In this document: positions 37,344 to 58,866 of the stretch, one piece after another
Layout of the letters: each line of letters opens with the position of its first letter
How positions within the stretch are numbered: the first letter of the stretch is position 1
Assembly: GCA_964035795.1 (NCBI GenBank)
Contig: OZ038320.1
Coordinates: forward strand, 30,256,875-30,320,874
DNA from: Pterobdella sp. o SKG-2022
Taxonomy: Eukaryota > Annelida > Clitellata > Hirudinida > Piscicolidae
Length of the DNA stretch: 64,000 bases
Direction: 5' to 3'
Made by a program: the position numbers and the translations under genes
Notes under the pieces: model-generated
Told to the model about the DNA's origin: nothing
The model's database searches: none
Seen by the model: only the letters and a program-made list of their open reading frames with translations

Positions 37344-38848
37344 AGATGTGGAAAGTGTGTTTGTGTGTATGAAGCATTTGTACAGTAAGAGTTAGTATAT
37401 ACTTGTGTCTAAGTTTTAAGATATAGAAATATAAAGATGAATATATATTAAAGGTACAGAGTTATTGAGTTTAAAATAATCCTCTCAAACAGGAAGTGCA
37501 ACAAAACAAAGTCTACTGGGTATGCTCCATTTCAATAACACAAAAAATTGATAATTTCACTCTTGTAACGAAAAGCTTTGTACTCTATAAATATAGCTGA
37601 TTATTCATCAATAATTTTTAAATTAAAAATACAAATAATCATGAATAAGTTAACCATAGTTTTGTAATATTCTCACCATTAAACTGATCAAAGTGGCGTT
37701 ATTGCATCCGCATTGAAAACCTGGGGAATGAGACCGTGCAATTGAGAGAAAGACACTGGCGTATATTCAGGTTTGTGGAAATTGAAAATTCTTATGGGTT
37801 GAGTTGAGGGTGAGAGTGAGGCCATGGAGAAAAGTCAGTGACCTTTTGGAGCGGTGAAAAATACTGACTAGCATAATAATAACATTATGATGATTGAATA
37901 ATAGTCTTATTAGTTATAGAACATCAATTTCAAGAAATATACATTTAATCGAGAATATAACTATCATTTTCAGTAAGTATGGCTCTAGCATAAAATGTTA
38001 GAAATATTATATTTTATCACTGTCAACAATAAACATACTCATAATCTTCATATCATCCTTAATCGAACTTCTATGATTTTTTTTTAAAAATGAATATTCT
38101 CATACACTCAAGCCTTTTTCATCATCCTCACATAACAATTTCTCCGTAACTTGACAGCTTATCAGGCACGTTGGAGACTGTACGAGGGAGAGGGATCATT
38201 GGACAGGTTGGCGTTGTTTTTTTCCTTGTGTTTTGTGCCCAATTGTAGTTTCTAGCGCTTATATAGCTAATATTGTAAATTCGCATAGAAAATATACTCG
38301 CTAATGTGAGTTTAAATTACGGAAAGCTTCGTATTATTATTCAGTTAATAAATGTGTTTAATTCAAATCGTTTGTGTTACTAGGATAGTTTAGTTAATCA
38401 TAAGAGAACAAATTATTTTTGTTATTTTTTTTATTTATAACAACCAACATCACATTGAACAACAGGAACCGGTGTTTTCGAAGAGCCAACCAGCCTTCCA
38501 GTACACCTCACACGTCTCCTTACAAGCTCCTAGTGGCCACATGTGGTCTGTTATATTCTTATGCATCGTTAGATCATCAAAAAGCTTATATCAGATGTTT
38601 TGGCTATTTTGTTTTCTTTTTTTTACTACATACATCATCATTATCTTAATCTTTTATGTCCATTTCCATGCTAACACAATGTACTAGAGCACATCATGAT
38701 GAACCACAGGGGAACCTTCAAGATGGAGACAGCAAATGGAGCCCATTTCGAATGCAGGATCCCTCCATTCACTCTGGAAAGCAGAGCTGAAGATGACTCC
38801 AGCAGCAACAATAACGATGATAACCCACCAAAGGGCTTCATCACTTAA
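33977..38848 (+). CDS. POLDIP2: DNA polymerase delta-interacting protein 2 homologue
   Basis: Mitochondrial/nuclear adaptor with a YccV-like region and a C-terminal ApaG (DUF525) domain. Exons (approximate): 33977-34071, 34137-34197, 34350-34445, 34587-34677, 34920-34998, 35213-35321, 37150-37279, 37493-37519, 37695-37770, 38161-38207, 38466-38548 and 38710-38848. Key blocks: EVGFLENPKLQGRYPTAQ, LFLHRVFGYRGVILFPWIGK, THTYYQVLIDSRDSPH, LYSIPGLDYVSHEDILPY, WLELTDIHRETTKNIRVTV, WRYCIRIENLGNETVQLRER, HWRIFSLSGTLETVRGRG and SSHVSLQAPSGHMWGTF-type ApaG motifs, all in the human order. Exon 1 encodes MRSSLPISLIFSV...NIRTYSS, which looks like a mitochondrial presequence. Its link through a 65-bp intron (34072-34136) is inferred from phase and splice signals only. 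An intron of 1.8 kb holds LINE family C. It ends LESRAEDDSSSNNND...KGFIT. Confidence 0.94.
35000..35072. repeat. (TCTA)n microsatellite in POLDIP2 intron
   Basis: About 15-18 TCTA units with late imperfections, starting directly after the splice donor at 34999. Confidence 0.95.
35540..37020 (-). mobile_element. Non-LTR retrotransposon family C, 5'-truncated, with zinc finger C-terminal to RT
   Basis: Minus-strand LINE remnant in a POLDIP2 intron. RT blocks: KNYRGLKLTDHVVKLVE, MQFGFVSGRSATDA, FVFVELEKAYDRVPR, PLLFILVLE, LYADDLVLISES. After the RT comes a Cys/His module, FPCSVCRKGVGVNSVFCSTC, then SHWVHKRCSGL and YVCPRC (36230-36370). Next is FCYLGDMLC and a tail GGRSLCRPAKTWLSCVEKD ending RAEWRKHISRLL near 35600. 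Several frame breaks (near 36400 and 36600) show it is inactive, and the endonuclease is absent. The finger-bearing RT layout is shared with LINEs of many marine invertebrates. It is different from families A and B. Confidence 0.85.
37279..37342. repeat. (TG)n microsatellite in POLDIP2 intron
   Basis: About 60 bp of TG repeats starting inside the donor region of the exon that ends FIGIS. Confidence 0.9.
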
Positions 38849-39668
38849 GCATGAAGGATAACGCTTTGTATATGTGTATCATATGTTACTAGCCTGATGG
38901 TCGAGTCGCTTATTATATTGTTTTCTTTAATGGTAAGTTAGTTTTGCTTGCGCAAATGATTTGTTTTACATCTTCATAGTTTAATATTTATTGTTGTCAA
39001 CTAACTTGATTACACACATTCGTTTGATTCCATCATTAAGACTTGTGGGAGTGAATTTTATGGAAATTTAAGTAACTGTGGTTTTTATTCATGATTTATT
39101 AATTTTTAAGAATGAGGGCGATTTTTCAAATGCCTTTAAGTTGAAGTTTTGAATGCTGTTTAAGCTTTTTCGAGAAATTTCGAAAAAATACGTAGAAAAT
39201 AACATTTACCTTTTAACTTATTCCGTTAATTTTCGGAAAATGGGAGTTAAACCCAATTAGGAGCGATAGAACAATATCATGAAAATACAAAACCATGTTA
39301 AAACAAAAAAAAAATCAAACTAAATATATAGAATTAAAACAAATGTAAGGTTATACAGAAATTTCTGAAAAGTGGAAAAAACGTATAATTCTTATTAAGA
39401 TAGTTTCCAAGAAGCCTATTGTAAGCCCTAGAGCTTGCATGTAAACACAGTTTACATGGTTTAAAGAGAAATTTAGTAATAGCAACATGGAGTGACAGAC
39501 AAAGAAAGCTATCGATTAAATTTTTAGTTCAAAATGCTTAGCAACTGTCGTCATATAGGAATTTAATACCTTAAAAGTATGTAAACATTTGATAATAGTA
39601 AGATGAATTATAAGTATAAGAAGGGAATATAAGGAGGGTAGGTAAATGAAATCAGACATTTTGGCAAA
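38849..39668. other. Intergenic POLDIP2 to TRAF-like gene
   Basis: 820 bp on the same strand as both neighbours. AT-rich, no repeats or RNA genes seen. It should hold the POLDIP2 3' UTR and the promoter of the next gene. Confidence 0.6.
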
Positions 39669-41583
39669 ATGGATGCGACTGATTTTGTGAAGAAGTTGTC
39701 GGAGAAAGGGCTGGAAAATGATGCGAAGGAAAAAGAAATGGACGAATATGTCAAAAGTTATGAAATGGATTTGATCAAGAAACATGAAGCCAAAAAGAAG
39801 AACAAAAAACTTAAGACAACTGGAGCTTTTGATATTGTAAAAGGTGACAAAGATGGTGGAGCTGATGAAAACAAAGACATGAATGGAAAGAATGATGGGG
39901 AAAACTATGACAACGAAAACTCGAGTTCAGATAAAAAGAACGAAGACATTCAAGACGATAATGAACTTGGCAGTGATGATGAAATGAAGTTTTGGAATGA
40001 CCAATTACCTGAGGAGTAAGTTGATTGATATTTATATAAAACTTATAAAAGTGGGAAGGTTTGTGAAGAAGCTTCAAGAATTATTTTCAAGCGTTTCGTG
40101 TTGATAAGTTTGAGAAAATTTATTATTGAAGTTATGTGATTTTAAATTAACAAAGCCAGTATTTGATATAAACTGCTAAAAAAATAAATCAAATACTCAC
40201 TTCAAAGCACTACAGACCCTGAAAACTTGAAAGTTTTGTGGGAAACATTCCAGAAACTGAAGGAAAAACAGGAAAAGAAAGTGGAAGGGCTGAAAAACCA
40301 ATACACCGAGGTTGCCATTCTCATTGATAATTATTTTCATGGCCATTTTTTGGGAAATAAACTATCTTCATTATTCATAGCATAAAATTTTTTTTCGTAT
40401 AAAACATAAAAAATAAAAGAACTATCAAACCTGACAGTTGCAGTACCAAGTGGACACAGTGATCAAATGTGTGGGAGACCATCAGTTGCTATGGAAGGTG
40501 AAGGACTTTTCTGAAGCGATTTCTTCCGGAAAACCCTTGGTGAGTCCAGTCTTTGACAGTCACAGGAATGGATACAAGATGCAGATGGTTCTGTCCCCCA
40601 ATAAGAACGGTTTGTGGTTAATAATTCTTCGCTATCAAATTGAATCAGATTCTAGCTTACAAGGCAATTGTCATATAAGAAAGTAAAAAAATAATCTATA
40701 AAAATTAAAGAACTTCAAGTATAATTGTATAAGATTCGATTCTTATTTAGTTTTTAGCATTTCAACATAATTGTTCCATACAAACGAATGCCATGAAACC
40801 ACACAGATGACTCAATCATGTCGCTCCACTTTTGCATTTTGAAGGGCAAAAGTGACCCTTTCCTGCCCTGGCCTTTCGCTTGCCCCATCACCTTCGTTGT
40901 TCTCAAACTTGATCATGTTCACTCAAAGAATCACGAACTATCCAATGACAAAGTGGCTTTACACCATCTAAACAATTTTTTTGTATTATGTAGTATAGCT
41001 ATTTTAAGCTAAAGCAATATGTACAAAAAATTACTCAAAAATTTTTACATTTATGCAAGCTTTTTTAATACTTCATTAAGCTAGATTTTGATTTATCGAT
41101 ATCATTAAGCTCCAAAGTAGCATTGAAAGCAGCTTATTGTAATTGCAATTGGCACAGACTCGACAGTGCAATTACAGCAAGCACTTTGATCCTCGGGTGC
41201 AGTCCTTCAAAAGCCCATGCCTCCAAAGACCCACTACTGATCGTAACAAAAACATCGGTTTGTTTCATCGTTGTGTCAATTATTACTATCAAGCTTGAAC
41301 TTATTTTTTAATTGATCTTAGTTGTTTATGAACATTTCTATGCCTTTATGGGGCATAAAAATTAAATTGTGCAAACCTTAAATTCAAACAAGACGTCTTC
41401 ATTATAAATCAATAGTTATCTAAGACCAAAAAGACCTTTAAACTATAAAACATCTTTTTTAACGTATAAAAATCTTATCCACCAGGGTTTGCCAACTTCG
41501 TACCGTTCTCCAAACTGCAAGACGGCTTCATGGAAGAAGATGCCATCTTCATAAAGGTTCTCATCGATTTGTCGGATGTCTGA
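39669..41583 (+). CDS. TRAF-like MATH-domain protein with acidic N-terminus, no RING
   Basis: Six exons: 39669-40015, 40208-40310, 40444-40609, 40807-40916, 41158-41257 and 41486-41583, about 307 aa; the splice phases agree. The N-terminus (residues 1-120) is Lys/Glu/Asp-rich and starts MDATDFVKKLSEKGLENDAK. A short coiled-coil follows (LWETFQKLKEKQEKKVEGLK). The C-terminal MATH/TRAF-C domain shows LLWKVKDFSEA, SPVFDSHRNGYKMQMVLSPN, SIMSLHFCILKGKSDPFLPW, PFACPITFVVL, HFDPRVQSFKSP and FVPFSKLQDGFMEEDAIFIK. It ends VLIDLSDV, just as TRAF proteins end in VxVDTSDL-like sequence. TRAF proteins usually carry RING and TRAF zinc fingers first, and neither is here. It may bind receptor tails or TRAF trimers without ubiquitin-ligase activity, an inference from domain content. 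The donor at 40916 (GTTCAC) is weak. Confidence 0.88.
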
Positions 41584-41996
41584 TAATCAGAGCAAACAGA
41601 TCGGTGAACGACAGATGAAATAAAGGGGATGAAAATTCGATTTATGGATTGGCCAAAAAAATTATTTTTAAAGAGCTGGAAAAACTTAATTATTTTAAAT
41701 ACCTCGATTCTTGAATTGAAAGTCTAACAATTACTTTATATTTTTGTACTCTCTCTCATTGCTCACCTAAAAGCTTTCAAACCTTCATTCTGATCTAATA
41801 AGAGCCTTGAATCTTCATTGGAGAAACAGTCGCTTCAATATTTTTTATTGAAAAATAAGCTTTACAAAACGGCCATTTTAGGTGTTTCGTTAAAATTTTT
41901 CAATAAAATGAATTAAAAAAGTTTCTCTATTATACATGACTGCATTTTGATCTTACGACAACCTTTTTTTGTACGAAAAAGTTGAATAAACATTTT
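41584..41996. other. Short convergent intergenic region
   Basis: About 410 bp between the TRAF-like stop and the TEX10-like stop. Nothing beyond AT-rich 3' UTR-like sequence is seen. Confidence 0.6.
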
Positions 41997-48420
<6,424 letters not shown>

Positions 48421-48512
48421 TTTTATTTGAAATTTATTTTTGAGTTAAAGCGATAATACAACTTTCACATGTTTTTTGGCTGAAAGTGGATGTAAGTAAT
48501 AAAGTTTTTAAT

Positions 48513-49461
48513 GTTGACGTAAAATAGCCGGAAATCAATATAATAGAAACAAACACTAAGGTTTATTAAGATAAAGACGTTTCAAGCAGCATAAAGCTGT
48601 TTTAAATTGGACTAATCATAGGCTTTGAAAAATGTTAGTTTTTTTTTCTTGAAAATATTCATGTATCATAATGTTTAAATATTCACGGATTGTACAAAAA
48701 GCTTTGTTAGTTGATAAATGTTAGGTTTTTTTTTCATAAAACTTCTAAAAACGATTATTTCAGTACTTTCACAATTTTTTTAGAGTTCTATGATTGGTTC
48801 ATAAACTATAGGTTCACTATTCAATACTTTTTGCCTGATCGCGAAGTGCATGTTTATTGAAAAACAATACACGAAGCTTTTCGCAAGAGTATCTTACATT
48901 ATCAAGTGCCAAACTTAAATAGTTATAGGTTAAAAAACTTATTCAACAAAAAATTCATTTTTAACGTTAGCGATAACTTATTTTCTTAAAATATTGCACA
49001 GAAAAAAAATATCGATATAAACTTCAAAAAAAAACTACAGAAAGAGAAAGAGGAAGAAGAGCGGAAACAGGAAAAAATGCTGGTAGCATTGCCGTGGACA
49101 ATTGCAAGGGATATCTTCTGGCGCAACCAGACTGCCTGTAAAGGGTCCTCAGACGCTTCGATAACTTTTCTACCTAACTCCTCAACAAAGTTGCCGGTTG
49201 AAAGTCCGCAGCAGTCCGTTGTCTCGAATGCAACGGGTTTAAAATGGAAGTTGCCCACCAAGCTCTGATATTTGCGGGTCTTTAATATTTCCGCAGATTT
49301 TGCACTGGAACCCGACTCGATGGAGATGGCGATAGTGTGGGACTTGGAGAAAGCGTCGACAACTTTTTCGTCTCAGACCAAGCATTTTCCATGCTAGTAA
49401 GATAGCAAGATAGCTTCGTGTATTAAGTTTCTCAATGAACATTAGTGTCTGTTTCTATTAT
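48513..49461. mobile_element. Fold-back repeat family, copy A, with enclosed LINE fragment
   Basis: The left arm starts GTTGACGTAAAATAGCCGG at 48513. The unit's distal part (CACGAAGCTTTTCG...ATTATCAAGTG) recurs at 48850-48913. An inverted arm ending GTTTCTATTATA lies at 49409-49461. The whole is flanked by AAAGTTTTTAAT (48501-48512) and AAAGTTTTAAT (49462-49472), an apparent target-site duplication. Between the arms lies a minus-strand LINE C-terminal fragment. Confidence 0.7.
49050..49375 (-). mobile_element. LINE 3' (post-RT) coding fragment
   Basis: Minus-strand open stretch of about 108 codons: VVDAFSKSHTIAISIESGS, HFKPVAFETTDCCGLST, NFVEELGRKVIEASEDP, QKISLAIVHGNATSIF. This FxPVAFET / LGRxI / QxxSLAIxxGNA pattern is the C-terminus of many invertebrate non-LTR retrotransposon polyproteins. 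No RT remains. It lies inside the fold-back copy A. Confidence 0.75.
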
Positions 49462-49815
49462 AAAGTTTTAATCTATTTGAAAGTGTAGCTTTTGATTATT
49501 TTTATTTTTTTTTTAAATTTAAAATTTTCATGATTTAATTATAAATTTTTTTTTCAAGTTTTAGCAAAATTTGGAAACTCATAATTTTTAAATAAGTGAA
49601 GATCAAAATATACAAACCAATTTTATATTCTATACTCTAATTACTTTATAACAAACAATTTTTAAGACACTTGGAACATCACACACAAAGGTCAAAGGGC
49701 ACTCTGAAGTTCACATATATAACCCCGATAACTCAACTATATTTCGGAAGTTAGGGCATTCTTAATTTTAAAATTTCATATCTTTCAAATAAATTTATTT
49801 TGAAATTAAAATAAA

Positions 49816-53405
<3,590 letters not shown>

Positions 53406-53951
53406 AACTTGTTATACTATCTAAACAATCATAATTTCTTTTAATTAAATAAAAAAATGATAAAACTGAAGTTTCCATCAGCTTTTTTAATAAGAAATAT
53501 TAAAGCAGTTTTTGTGTTTATTAGATGAACAGAATTATATTTGCTTTTTCTTGTATCAAATCTATAAATTATATCGATATGAATTGAGTTTTTAGTCAAA
53601 TAAAGTAATATTTTCGATCAAGTGTGATCTGCAAGATGTGAAACAAACTAACCTACAAAAACACCTACAGAGACGTCTACAGTTTGAAGAACACGTTTAG
53701 CGAGATAATTGTTTCATCAATGTAAAACAATCGAACGAAACTGATGAAATGTACGAATTCAAGCAGAAACAAATAAAGAGCTGAAAATTTAATTCATATC
53801 TCAAAGAAAATATGCAAATTTTGAAAAAAATTTAAAAAGAAAAACTAAAAAAAAAATATACAAAAAGATTAAAAAAAAATGATCGCATTTAACAAAAAAT
53901 TGAAACAAAACAAAAAGATCACATTTAATAAGAAGAACTACAGCAAACTCA
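53406..53951. other. Convergent intergenic region, ASPDH / tektin-like
   Basis: About 550 bp, AT-rich, between two stop codons. No repeat or RNA gene seen. Confidence 0.6.
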
Positions 53952-56900
53952 TCACAGCTTTTGATTGCAAAAGACCATAGACTCCACCCTGATTCCCCTC
54001 CTCTTAGCAAGAACTTCGGAGTACAGATGTTGTGAAAATGTTTTGAGGGTTATGTCGTGCTCTAAGGCCCTTTTCGTTCTAAGCAGCACTTCTTCTACCC
54101 ACTCTAGTTCCCTCATTTTGCCGGTTAAATCTGTGAGATTCAAGTCTAAGTTTCCCAACTCTTTTTGTAACCTGAATGTGCGTATTAATGTTGCAATTGT
54201 TTTTAAGCTATTAATAAAAAGCTTTTTATTCATATAAAAATAATTTGGTATTCAGTGGTTTTCCAACTCTAGGTTGATAATGGAATTTTATAAGACTAAA
54301 CTTATCGAAAATCAAGCTATTTTGCCGTTTTAATAAATTTATTAAAATCTCATAAATTAACGTAAAAATTACTATAAAAAGAATTTTTTAGAGGTTAAGT
54401 TGAACTTCAATACAAACATCGTAAAACTGACCTGATAAGAGCCTTCCCTGGCTCTTGGTTCATCGATGGAGGACCCCACTCAACCACTGACCCTTTCTGC
54501 AGCGTATCCACTCTTTGTTCAGCCAAACATTCCACTTCCCCTCTTCTTCTCATTCTCTTCCTCACCTCACCCATCATCACACCATCCACTAACGCTAACT
54601 CTTTCAAAGTCTGAAGTAGTTTTTTCATTTTTAAATTTTTCGTCTGTTTTTTGATCTAATCTTTAATAATAGAAAGTTAGTAAAGATAAATTTTTGGTAT
54701 TTTTGCGAGTAGAGCTCAAGAACACAGAATAACTAATAGACTGAGTAACAAAGATGCAAATAATTAATAAATTCAAACGAATAAAACTTCAATACCCTGG
54801 CAAGATGTGCATTGAGCCCCTGCAGAGCGGTCCTATAATCCTCAAGCCTATAGTATAATCTTTCGTTAGTGTTTTGCCACTGTTTCAAAATCATTTCCGC
54901 GTGGTTGTTAATCATTTCTTCTGAGGAATCAAACAGCGATTGGCTGTCTGAGCGTAGCTTTTGAGATTTTTCGACCAATGAGCTTGCTTCGTCAGTCCAA
55001 CAGATTGGGGTTGGTAAACTTAGAACAAATTTATACATTATATAACACCTATTTATATAGCGTTAAAAAATAGAAAAAAATCTAAACCTTTTCTAATATC
55101 ATTATTGTTAAACTTAGTTATTTTAGATAAAATTACTTTGCAGGTTTTATTTGCCTTCTGTAGATGCTCGTCCCTTCTTTCATCGATCGACACTTTGCTA
55201 GCAGACTGAAAACATTTGAAATAATTGCATTTTAGACAAGTAATAAGAGAAATTAATGAAATATAATTTTCAAAGCTTTTCATTCTTTTTCTCATCAACT
55301 ATTCGAACTTTGTTGCATACAGTGTAGAGACGATTACATCCGGAGACGAATTCAATTAAAATTGCAAGATATCAGTTAAGACGGCCCCTATAGCTCAATG
55401 GTTGAGATTAGACTAATTATCTAAAGTTACCGGGTTCGATCCCGCGCGGGCCGACAATTAGCACCTGTTCCACAGTGTGTTTTCGGTACATTAAATTTTT
55501 AGCAAGCGCTTTGGTCTATAAGAAAAAGCGCTTTATAAATACCACATTACAATCATAAGGTGGGTTTTTAGGCACTCTGTTATATCAAAACCCAACCTGG
55601 CAGCTTCAAACATTCTCATAACTGAAGAACTCATTTTATCCCTGTGGGCCTTGTTCCGCCTGTTTCATTATAATTGATATAAATTACTTAAATTATTCGA
55701 CAGAGTTAGAAGATGATATGAAATGTGTATACAATAGGTATGGAGAAGCTTTGTTTTAATAAAGCTATAATTAGAAACTGTTGTATCAGTTTCAATCTGA
55801 CTCTTGTTGGGGCTTAAAAAGCTTACTTTGAGGTGGGAAAATTTTGCTAAAGATTCGACAAAGTTCAAGCATTTCAAATGATTATCAACCAAGCTTATTA
55901 ATTATTATAGTCATCATGAGCTTGAATATTTTATCAAGTCATAAAAATTTTAAATATATTACACCTTATCTCAAATATGCAAAAAATTTTGATAAATTTT
56001 AATGCTTCAAAGTTTAAAGATATTTCAATGCGTATAACACAATTATAAGATTAACTTAAAATTGAAATCTCTTAAAGAATCTATAACAAGAATTAAATAC
56101 ATTTGGCTCCTCCAATGTAAATTTTTATATAGAAAACTCTTATTCATTCCATTCCATTCACATTAGCACCTTATTTGGTTGTTTATATCCGAGATTTTTT
56201 CTCTGATGTCTTTTTGGTAATTTCTCAAAAGTTCAGCCTCCTTCGAAAGTTTTAAAAGCAGTTCAAAAAATTATACAATATATTCGTGTTTGGATACAAT
56301 AAAAATTTCTACACCAATGCAAAATATTTTTATTTCAGCTTTAAAGTTTCAAAAAAATATTCGATGAATATATAACACTTGAACTTTCCCTCATAAACAA
56401 CCGTTCTGCACCTAAATCGGTCGAGTTTAAATAATACGTACCATATAAATATATTATATAAAAGGATGATCGACCAACCCTCAAGAGATCAGGATCGACA
56501 TCAACTACCCTCTCAATCTCCTGCCTCTCTTCTCTCAACTGCAGACAAGCCATCACTACTCTCAGAATTTCTTCAGTCCCACCTAGTAATTTCCCTAGCC
56601 TTCCTAACTCTTTTTCTAATTTATCTGTCGAGTCAGTCAACTTTTTCATCTCTTTTTCTACTTCTTCTTTACAATGTCTTATATTCTTTTCACCATCTTC
56701 CATGCCTTTTTCGCTATCTTTTTGATTTTTAGTCATAGATACATCGTCTCCATTCACGATTCGTTCAGCATCAGCCCTCGACAACTCAGAACCAGCTTTT
56801 ATGCGGTCAGAAGCTTGGAAGAGGTCGTTTTTCATCATTTTCCAGTCTTCCAACGTGTACATACGATCGTCTCTATGGGCATTACGCTTATATAAAAACT

Positions 56901-57153
56901 CTTCGGAAGGAACACATGAATCTATGTTGGAAAGTGGCTGGGGTAGATTGGCGTTAAGAAGAGGTTCAGGCTGGTGATTTTGACGGAGGTTTGAAATCTC
57001 AAATTGAGATAATGTTGATGCTATATTATGGTTGTTTGTTGGGTGGAACCTGAGAGATGGTTTGGTGGTTTGGTAATGGGGGAGGGTGTGTTGTTTGTAA
57101 GACTGGTCGAACTGCATCTCTGAGGACTGTATCAAATGGCCAGGGAAGTACAT
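53952..57153 (-). CDS. Divergent tektin-like coiled-coil protein
   Basis: Tektins line the inside of ciliary doublet microtubules. Exons (minus): 57153-56479, ~55206-55142, ~55020-54797, ~54620-54430 and ~54175-53952. The first exon has a Gln/Pro/His-rich head (about 90 residues), then the tektin-type start MYTLEDWKMMKNDLFQASDR, and LTDSTDKLEKELGRLGKLLG followed by RVVMACLQLREERQEIERV, close to the family's ALECLxLREKRxxIDLV. Later exons are long helices (WTDEASSLVEKSQKL; QWQNTNERLYYRLEDYRTAL). The end has RALEHDITLKTFSQHLY, matching the usual RxxLExDIxxKxxSLxID. The signature nonapeptide RPNVELCRD is not found; the equivalent place reads EWGPPSMNQEPGK. So it is either a fast-evolving tektin or a related microtubule inner protein. 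One intron carries a tRNA-derived SINE. Confidence 0.75.
55383..55552 (+). mobile_element. tRNA-derived SINE (tRNA-Ile-like head)
   Basis: 55383-55454 folds as a tRNA: A-box-like TAGCTCAATGGTTGAG, a 5-bp anticodon stem TTAGA/TCTAA around loop CTAATTA (anticodon AAT, Ile), and a B box GGTTCGATCCC. The acceptor stem has about two mismatches and the T stem is degenerate. The following 100 bp contains a repeated AAGCGCTTT and a TTTATAAATA tail. Head plus unrelated body indicates a SINE rather than a working tRNA gene. It lies in a tektin-like intron. Confidence 0.7.
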
Positions 57154-58327
57154 CTTAGAGAAAATTTTTCAACAATGTTGAGAAGGTTTTCAAAAAAATA
57201 TTTGTATTCTTACATACACCTTCAATTATATTTTTTTCTTAAAGACTAAAAAAATCTTTCAATTAGAAACTAAAAGTAACATTTCTAATCATAATCAATG
57301 TTTATGTCAATATTTGTGCAGGGTTATGATTAAAGCACCATAAATTACTAAGCTCTATATAGACTACTTGATTGTGTTTTTCGCCATGGCAACAACACGT
57401 GCACGCATATGTTTATGGGGAATATTTTAACGCTTAGCTTAAAAAGTATTCAAAAATTTCATTCCCAAAATGTTTTAAGGGTGAATTAAAATTAGGTATT
57501 CAAATTAAGATTGAAAGATAAATTGACGAAAAACTTTATCATTCTAAATTTTATTGGGAGAAAAACTTACATCGTCAAAAATTAATTAAAAAACCACTTC
57601 AAAGGTGCTAAATCGAAATATGACCTCAATGTTGAAAATGATTTTAATCAAAACTATTCTTAGAATAAAACGACATTTCAGTCTTGGCTTTAAAATTTTT
57701 CCATGTTGTGTAACAAAGGTACATATAAATACAAAAAATATTTTTTGACTTTCTACTTTTTCATATGACAAAAGATAATTGAGATCACTGTAAGCTCATT
57801 TGATTTTTGGAACTATTGGAAACAATAAAACTTCATAAGTAATTTGTAATGATTTCACAAACTAATTTTGTAACTTTACGAAAGGTTTCCAATCACTTAT
57901 CGAGGATGCCTTATATGAAAAAGCTTTTTGTTTTATAATGAATATAACCTCCCAACATAAAATATTTTCAAAAATTACACTCAAACTGGTTCTGAAGAAT
58001 GAAAATTTCTAAAAATATATTTCTTAATTTTTTCTATAATCAAAATTTAAAAAAAATTCAAATCTCGATTTTTTTCACGTTTATGTTAACTCTGTTGATG
58101 AGCGCCCCATGAAACATTGCTTTCAAAATATTAATAATGCTTTGAAGCAACCATTGAATCGATTCAAAATTATCCAACTTAATTAGTTATACGTCTCAAA
58201 TACTCTAAAATGAAAGAATTTCAAGCTTGGGAATTTCTCACTTCTGTTTATGTGTCATCAGATCAGCTGATCTTACCTGAACTGGTCCATCTTGTTCGTT
58301 GTGAACATAAAAAATAACTTAATTAAT

Positions 58328-58434
58328 GTTGACGTAAAACAGCCGGAAATCAATATAATAGAAACAAACACCATGGTTTATTGAGAAACTTAATATACGA
58401 AGCTTTACGTAAAAATATCTTACATTATCAAGTG
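58328..58434 (+). mobile_element. Fold-back repeat family, copy C (single unit)
   Basis: One simple unit of about 107 bp, from GTTGACGTAAAACAGCCGG through ATAATAGAAACAAACACC, GGTTTATTGAGAAACTTAAT and CGAAGCTTTACG to TACATTATCAAGTG. No inverted arm. TAACTTAAT occurs on both sides (58315-58323 and 58435-58443), consistent with a target-site duplication. Confidence 0.7.
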
Positions 58435-58866
58435 TAACTTAATCGATAAAACAGTTTTTATGACTAGTTTCGAAGCTGACACTTTTGAACGCAAGTCTTT
58501 ACGTAGTTACAAGGTAGTTTTGTAATGAGATTGAAACCTATAAAACAATCAATTGATCAACGGCATAACACGGTGGTAAACTTTTGTTTGAGGAAAAATT
58601 AAAATGGAAAGGATGTCAACTTTTTTATAGTCTAACAAAAAATGAATGAAGCTGATGAATGCTAAACGCACTAAAAGTTTCTCAAATTTCAAGAATCGAT
58701 GAAATTTTAATTAATGATTGATGGAGCACTCTCGTTCTACATGAAGAATTTTTTTTTGTCTTAGTTACAAAAACTAAATACAGGCATTTAAAAATAACCA
58801 AATATAATTGATAACTCAACAATAAGGATTACGACGTAGTTTTTATTCATAAATCAATCCTTATTT

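Larger units (their letters stand above)
48421..49815. other. Divergent intergenic region, TEX10-like / ASPDH
   Basis: About 1.4 kb between outward-facing start codons. Most of it (48513-49461) is a fold-back repeat enclosing a LINE 3' fragment. The rest is AT-rich and without recognisable features. Confidence 0.7.

Noticed and set aside
55383..55454. Functional tRNA-Ile gene
   Set aside because: Acceptor and T stems carry mismatches and the sequence continues into a SINE-like body, so I call it a SINE head.
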